Source of the DNA: Saccharum officinarum | Taxonomy: Eukaryota; Streptophyta; Magnoliopsida; Poales; Poaceae | Assembly (NCBI GenBank): GCA_020631735.1 | Contig: CM036159.1 | Location: 98,944,701-99,008,700, forward strand | DNA length: 64,000 bases | Reading direction: 5' to 3' | Shown here: positions 58,571-64,000 of the stretch, piece by piece | How positions within the stretch are numbered: the first letter of the stretch is position 1 | Layout: each line of letters begins with the position of its first letter | Translations under genes and position numbers: made by a program | Notes under the pieces: generated by a model | The model's database searches: none | The model's input: only the letters and a program-made list of their open reading frames with translations | Told to the model about the DNA's origin: nothing

Positions 58571-59422
58571 GGAATGTTGATTTATTTATGTTTCGAACTT
58601 GTACTTTGGTTATTATTATGGATTTGTTATGGCCATTATAACTTTTCGTTCACTGTATTGCATATTTGCTTTAAAATTTTATACATGTGGCATACCCGGT
58701 CACAAATTCCTGGCTCTACTGTGTTGGAGGTGGAGCGGGAGCAAGTGGGGCGAAGGTAGGCTGTGCAGACTTGCTCCCTCCTCCCCGGTTGTCACATTCC
58801 CCGTCGCCATGGGCATCTATGCGGGATGGGATAGGATCAGGGCCGATGTCCAACGGGAAGGAGTGGGGATATCGGGGAGGCGGCGGATGGGGTGGGGTGG
58901 CGTATTGGGACTGAGTAGAGAGGAGCCGAGGAGGATGGAGGGCCAGCGGTGGAGCCACCACCTATCAGCAGCGATAAAAAAATACCAGGCGGGCGTGAGA
59001 TCGTAGGGTGAAGCGATGGAAGGCAGCGTAGACGATATCACTGCGAATGTTTTAGTTGTAGAGATGTGTTCTCGGATAATTATATCTCTATTTTTCTAGA
59101 ACTATTAAAAAACAATAAGCGTACTCTACATCACACCATGAGGAGTTCTTCAAACTAGAGTACCATGTTTTTAGCCTTGCCAAAAATCTATTTACGACTG
59201 TATTTTGGCAATTGGACAACTTTGATGGTATTTTGTCAACTTTAGTTTTATTTAGACAGCTGCTAGCAAATAAAAAAAAAACCAAAAAACAGCAGTGAGT
59301 ATTTGCAAATGCCCCCTTACAAAATCTTATTGCACACACCGATACATAGCGAAGGCAAAGATACTAGTAGGCCACTCTCTCTTACTCCTATTCCCTGAAA
59401 ACTCTCTCTCTCTTCGTCAATC
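58571..59422. other. Intergenic DNA upstream of the RNase H-like gene
   Basis: 58700-58980 is GC-rich without domains. 59040-59340 is AT-rich. A CT-rich segment (CTCTCTCTCTCTTCG) at about 59400-59417 precedes the ATG at 59423 and could be the core promoter or leader. I see no clear TATA box. Confidence 0.4.
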
Positions 59423-62400
59423 ATGAGGAGAAGTACCCTTTCCTTGCGGTTCGCCGGCGGCGGCGGGGGTTGCGGTCACGGCCGTCTTCTCCTGAACCCC
59501 GACATCCGGCCTCGCGGTGTTCCATACAACACACTTCCGGCTGAGGCGGAGCCGGAGCCGGGGGCTGCTCGACCGCCTTCACGGTGGAGCAAAAGGAGGC
59601 CCAAAACACCGAGCGACAGCTTCCTGCCCTGGGCGACCTCCGTCCAGGCGGCCGGCCATCGTCATGAGGCATCGGTGCTGGTCGGCGGTTGCGGCAACGG
59701 GCGTCATCCCCTGCACACCGAGGAGGCGGAGCCGGAGCCGGGTGCGGCTCCACCGCCTTCACGGTGGAGCAAAAGAAGGCCCAAAACGCCGAGCGACCGC
59801 TTCCTGCCCTCGGCGAGCTCTGTCTGGGCGGCCGGCCATCGTCATGAGGCATCGGTGATGGTCCGCGGTTGCGGCAACGGGAGTCATCCCCTGCACACCG
59901 AGGAGGCGGAGGCGGAGCCGGAGCTGGGTGCGGCTCCACCGCCTTCACGGTCGAGCACAAGGGGGCCTCAAACGCTGAGTGACAACTCCCTTTCCTCGGC
60001 GAGCTCTGTCTGGGCGGCCGGCCGTCGTCATGAAGGATTGGTGATGGTCGGATCGGTGGTGGTCGGCGGTTGCGGTAACGCCCGTCATCCCCTACACCTC
60101 AACGTCAGGCTTCGCGGTCCTCCGTACAGCACGCTTTCTGCGGAGGCGGAGCCGGGTGCTGTTCCACCGCCTTCAAGGTGGCTTCTTTCAAGGTGGAGCA
60201 CAAGGGCGCCTAAAACGCTGAGCGGTGGCTTCTTTCTCTCGGCTAGCTCTGTCAGGGCGGCCGGCCATCGTCATGGATCGGTGGCAGCGCCTATTGGTGC
60301 ATTGGTGGCCGTCACAGGCGTCGCGAAGGAGAGCGCGCTTGTCGGCCGCGGCCAGGTGATGCCCGACGTCCGCCGCCTCACCACCACAGCCGTCGTGAAG
60401 GAGAGCACGATCGTCGGCCGCCGCCAGGCGATGTCCCACGTGCAGATGCGCTCCAGCACCATGTCCTCTTCTACCACCTTCGCGGTCAGTACCAGATCTG
60501 CACTAAAAGAGTTAACTTTAACATGTTCTTGCAAACTCCACATCCTGATTTTGTAATGTTATCATGTACAGCATATGCCATTTGGTACTGGAGGACGTGG
60601 TACTATTTTCAAGAGATGGAACACGGGCTTCTCAACTATTCAAGATTCAAGAATTCATTGCCAGCTCTCACCACCTTCAGAAGAGGTATTGGATTTCATG
60701 TCACCACTTAAACAACGTCAAATCAATACAGTACCATTTCATATTTTGTCTGAGGGCACAAAAGGAAAAGATTCTTTTAAGGATGCATTAGACAGCGACA
60801 TGATTAATTGTAAGAGTTATTTGGAAGTTGGCAATCTTAAAAGCATTTTCCACACTCTTGAGCCTGCACTCAAGGTTAGAGGATTGCTCTCTCCTTTCTC
60901 TCTTCAAGATGAGAGGTCTCAGGGACTTCATTGGGCATACAAATGGACATTCAATAAAGTAGTCTATCTCACCTCGTATGATTTGGTAAAAAATATGGAA
61001 TGCATGCCTAGATTAAGCAAAAGACCATTTTTGGATTATCTATGTGATGAGCATGTCATCATAACCCCTGATTGGATGTCTATGGATACTTCAATTACTC
61101 ACTCACTATATGATCATGGTCTTAAATGCCCACCATATGATAGGCATCTGCATAAGGGAGAGAGTGATGCATCTTACAACAAAGATAAAGGGTATGCTAG
61201 AATTGGAATGATAATATGGAATAAAGATCAAGTGATGTGGTGTGAGGTGTTGGATGAAGTGAAATGTCAGTTTTCAGTAGAAGCAGAAGCACTCGCCATG
61301 TGTCTACTCCTAAAGAGAGCTATACAGCTATCCATATTCTCACTTGAAGTATGCACAGATAACAGTGAGGTTGATAGGGTGGTTCGTGGGGAGCAAATTT
61401 TCAGCGACTCGGATAAATTTTGTGACCTCTACAACCTCTTGAGAGTGCTGAGGGGTCATTTCAATGAATTGATCTGTCGTTGGGTGCCCAGAGAGAATAT
61501 TTATTTCACCGATGGACTGCTACGCAATGAAAAACTTTTCAGAAATACCCATGGTGTTATTGGTAGCACGTGCACTGACAAGAGCATGGCAAGATCCATC
61601 CTAAGAAATTGGAAGCCCCATCTGAATGGAGATCCATTCTTCAGCATCAAGGAGAGAAAATCATACCTTAGAAAGAAAGGTAACTATTATGACCCTATCT
61701 TTGTTTTTTACCATTGTCTAAAAGTGCTTTAGTTTCTAGTTGTTAGCAATTTATTGTGATCTTACACCATTCATAACATCAATAAATGGTGCAAATTTCA
61801 AAGTCTCAGCGACCCTAGTGTATTGTCTCTGTTGAAATAACTCCTTACTTCCTTATTGGTGTGCATTTGGTCAGTTCCATAGCGTAGCACCAGTTTCCTA
61901 TATGCTCCACAGCATTCTGTGTGTTCCTGATGTAGTGAACAAATGCGGCAGAAGAGCAATTTTCCATTGTCATTCACATATTCAAGTATATGGATCATAC
62001 AGAAGGTGTTTGGTTGGTAAATGCATTGCACTGTTACCATTATATGTTTAATGACGTGCACAATCACTGCATGTATAAATGTTTGCTAATGTTGGATCAA
62101 ATTCAAACTAAGGAAAAATATTTATGAAATTGTGAAACAAAAGTAGAAAAATATGTAGCAATTCTGCTGATATTTCGATTGTCATGTTCTAATGTTGGGG
62201 AAGATTGAAAGATGAGTGTATCTATTGGATTGAATTCCAATAATTAAATTTGATACTTGGTCTGCTAGGCCCTCATGGATGATTTATTGGTTGCTTTAAA
62301 ACTTGCAACCTATTGTCTTCTTGATGTTGGGTTCTATTCAGATGGATATTCTTGTGGATTCAGTGAGGCAAATACCAAGCAGTAGAAATATCACACTTCT

Positions 62401-63323
62401 AGTGTCCTCTGTATTCTTTGATGTTGATTTCGCTACAATTTAATCAAACTCCCTCTCTCCCTTTTTCCAACTCTAGCCCCAGCAGCACGCAAACAAAATC
62501 TAATCAAGCTCCCTCTCCCCTTAAAATTTATTTAAATTAAACTGTACTATTTCATTATATGTTTCAAGATGGCCGCCGTTCTCATATTCTGGAACATATA
62601 TTGTTGACAGATTAGCACACTTAGGTTTTTACTGTGTATAATATCTGGCTTTGTGGACTCTTGCCAATGTTTTATTTAACTGCCAAATTGTTGTGTTGGA
62701 TATAAAGGTTGAGGTGATTGTAGCAATCTGTTTGGTATTCCCCATAGGCTAATCATCTCGTTGGCTGTTTATATTTCACAGCTTTTGTTTATTACTCAAT
62801 ACTCATGTTTGTTTAAACATAACACTGTACATTATGTGCAGCGTCAAAACCACTACAAAGCAAAGAGGATTGTCTCCAGCCACATAACATTTATTATCTA
62901 TTGGTTGGAGAGAGCAACAATTTCAAGTTGAATGCACTGTGTCATATCTTTCGAGCACTCAAACCAGCACTTGTGCAAATTAGGATGGCCAATGGAAAGT
63001 CAAGCTCTGAAAGGATTTCCAAAATTCAAGACATGTTTGGTTTGGAGAAGGGGGAGGAACTCATAGAGAAGGAACAATCATGCATATTATGCCTTTCGCT
63101 TGCAGAAGAAGTATGGGCAGAAATGGAAGTGCGAAAAGCCAGCAAATGTCTCAATATCATTTTCGATCCAAAGGTACTCGAACAACAACAATTGGATCAG
63201 AATTCATTCACTATTGTGCTGGCTTCTTCAGAAGACAAGAGTATTGTGGAGGAGCCTGAAGAATTCAGCGCCACTAGTATTGCTTCATTTGAGGGCCTTC
63301 CTTGTACCGGTGAAGTTTTCTGA
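59423..63323 (+). CDS. Predicted three-exon gene with RNase H-like (RVT_3-type) domain
   Basis: My model has three exons: exon 1 59423-60484, exon 2 60572-61679 and exon 3 62842-63323. The junctions are G|GTCAGT...TACAG, AAAG|GTAACT...GTGCAG, and the phases fit (0, then 1), giving about 883 residues. Exon 1 encodes four tandem repeats of about 59 residues (RWSKRRPKTPSD, AAGHRHEASV, GNGRHPLHTEEAEPEP). Exon 2 holds an RNase H fold around residues 553-690, with acidic residues in DASYN, VEAEALAM, CTDNSEV and FTDGLLR, and the typical RWVPRENI. Exon 3 is helical with no known domain. Such plant RNase H-like domains are often derived from LINE elements and can be host genes. The substrate is unknown. 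The long clean frames and matching phases argue for a real gene, but exon 1 might be non-coding and the start later (Met at 60575). Confidence 0.6.
59555..60285. repeat. GC-rich minisatellite, unit near 177 bp, about four copies
   Basis: CCGCCTTCACGGTGGAGCA recurs near 59573, 59753 and, altered, near 59940 and 60168. GGCGGCCGGCCATCGTCATG recurs near 59649, 59829, 60015 and 60256. The copies form most of exon 1 of the gene model and are also open on the opposite strand. Confidence 0.8.
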
Positions 63324-63410
63324 TATCATGTGATCCTAGAGATAGTATTGCTTCATTTGAGAGCCTTCCTTGTACCGGTGAAGTTTTCTGATATCATGTG
63401 ATCCTAGAGA
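63275..63410 (+). repeat. 68-bp tandem duplication across the stop codon
   Basis: 63275-63342 and 63343-63410 are nearly identical (GAGGGCC versus GAGAGCC). The first copy holds the end of the RNase H-like ORF and its TGA, and the second copy lies in the 3' UTR. Confidence 0.93.
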
Positions 63411-64000
63411 GCGTGTGAGGATTAACTTTGTAGTGTACCTTTCAGTTCGGCTCACCTTCTGTCGACCTAGTCTGTGTGTGCTTTGTTTTCTTTTTCAATA
63501 TTAGTCTGGCGCAAACTCTGCCCTTATGTGACCCTAATGTGAAACTCTGCATTTTGAGCCGTAAACATTGTTAACCGTTTCATTGATGAAAATTGGATAC
63601 GTGTTTTTTTTTCAAAGATACGATTGAGTGTGATCTTACAGTCCTGAGGTGTATCAAAACCTGTTATTGAAACCGTGCATAAAAATTGAAAGAAATGGTT
63701 ATGGCCGGTCTTATCTTGGAATCGTGACGTGCAAAATGCATTATAGAAACAGGGTATTAAAAATTGAAAAAGAAAAGACGTCCCTTCCCTCAAAATACAG
63801 ATTTGTGTGTTTTTTAGTAGGGTTGAATTTTGACTTCCCAATTGGGACAATGCTTCCCTACCATCACTCCATTGAGCTATTGCTAAAGATAATAGTATAC
63901 ATTTTCATTTCAAACTTGTAAAAGATTATTATTATTTTTAGAACGCAATGAGCAGGAGCTCCAATGAATTAAGAAAGAAAGGGTAAGTGCGAGTCTCCCG
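63411..64000. other. 3' flank, no supported gene
   Basis: It contains the likely 3' UTR of the gene, then AT-rich DNA. The open frames (about 90-108 codons) have no domains. 63640-63780 has partly inverted AAAACCTGTTATTGAAAC / GAAACAGGGTATTAAAA-like motifs that may be a small repeat. Confidence 0.4.

Overview
This window reads as a plant nuclear chromosome, almost certainly a grass and most likely a panicoid/Andropogoneae type. The reasons are a Sirevirus-type Ty1/copia element, two Tekay-type chromoviruses, a CACTA transposon, Stowaway-type MITEs bounded by TA and several other families typical of grass intergenic DNA. It is mostly a nest of transposable elements. One 100-N assembly gap lies at 15803-15902. 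I see no rRNA, no tRNA gene and no CRISPR array.

Layout: 1-2650 is a decayed Ty3/gypsy gag-protease remnant. It is cut at 2651 by a Sirevirus-like Ty1/copia element (2651-15802; 5' LTR 2651-4245, gag, pol, long spacer, env-like gene, duplicated polypurine tracts, 3' LTR running into the gap). After the gap comes a minus-strand chromovirus, Tekay-1 (15903-26864, LTR of about 4.26 kb). Then follow about 5.6 kb of intergenic DNA with MITEs and a transposase-like relic. A CACTA element (32444-52340, flanked on both sides by the trinucleotide TAA) is split by a second, complete minus-strand chromovirus, Tekay-2 (36602-51027, LTRs of about 3.86 and 3.89 kb). From 52341 onward there is a probable solo LTR, more MITEs, a transposase-like relic and one three-exon gene at 59423-63323 that encodes an RNase H-like domain.

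Most interesting point: both chromoviruses carry an extra ORF (here ORF0) between the primer binding site and gag. In Tekay-2 the protein begins with an exact copy of residues 1-13 of the histone H3 tail (ARTKQTARKSTGG). It then continues as a pattern resembling a dsRNA-binding domain, a helical segment and an acidic tail. Tekay-1 has a diverged version of the same start with the same helical and acidic end. H3 lysines 4 and 9 are kept, while positions 14, 18 and 23 are non-lysine in both. The same elements end their integrase in a chromodomain, the module class that reads methylated H3 tails. Each element also has a good splice donor in U5, a splice acceptor directly before the ORF0 start, and a conserved hairpin just inside the putative intron. 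This suggests a spliced ORF0 mRNA lacking the primer site and an unspliced genomic RNA keeping the hairpin.

All retroelement genes here are broken by stops or frameshifts. In-frame stops are overwhelmingly TAG, as expected from C-to-T decay at CAG (CHG methylation) sites. The CACTA element carries captured host pieces (an SR splicing factor RRM exon and a promoter-like segment) and a near 1-kb inverted repeat.
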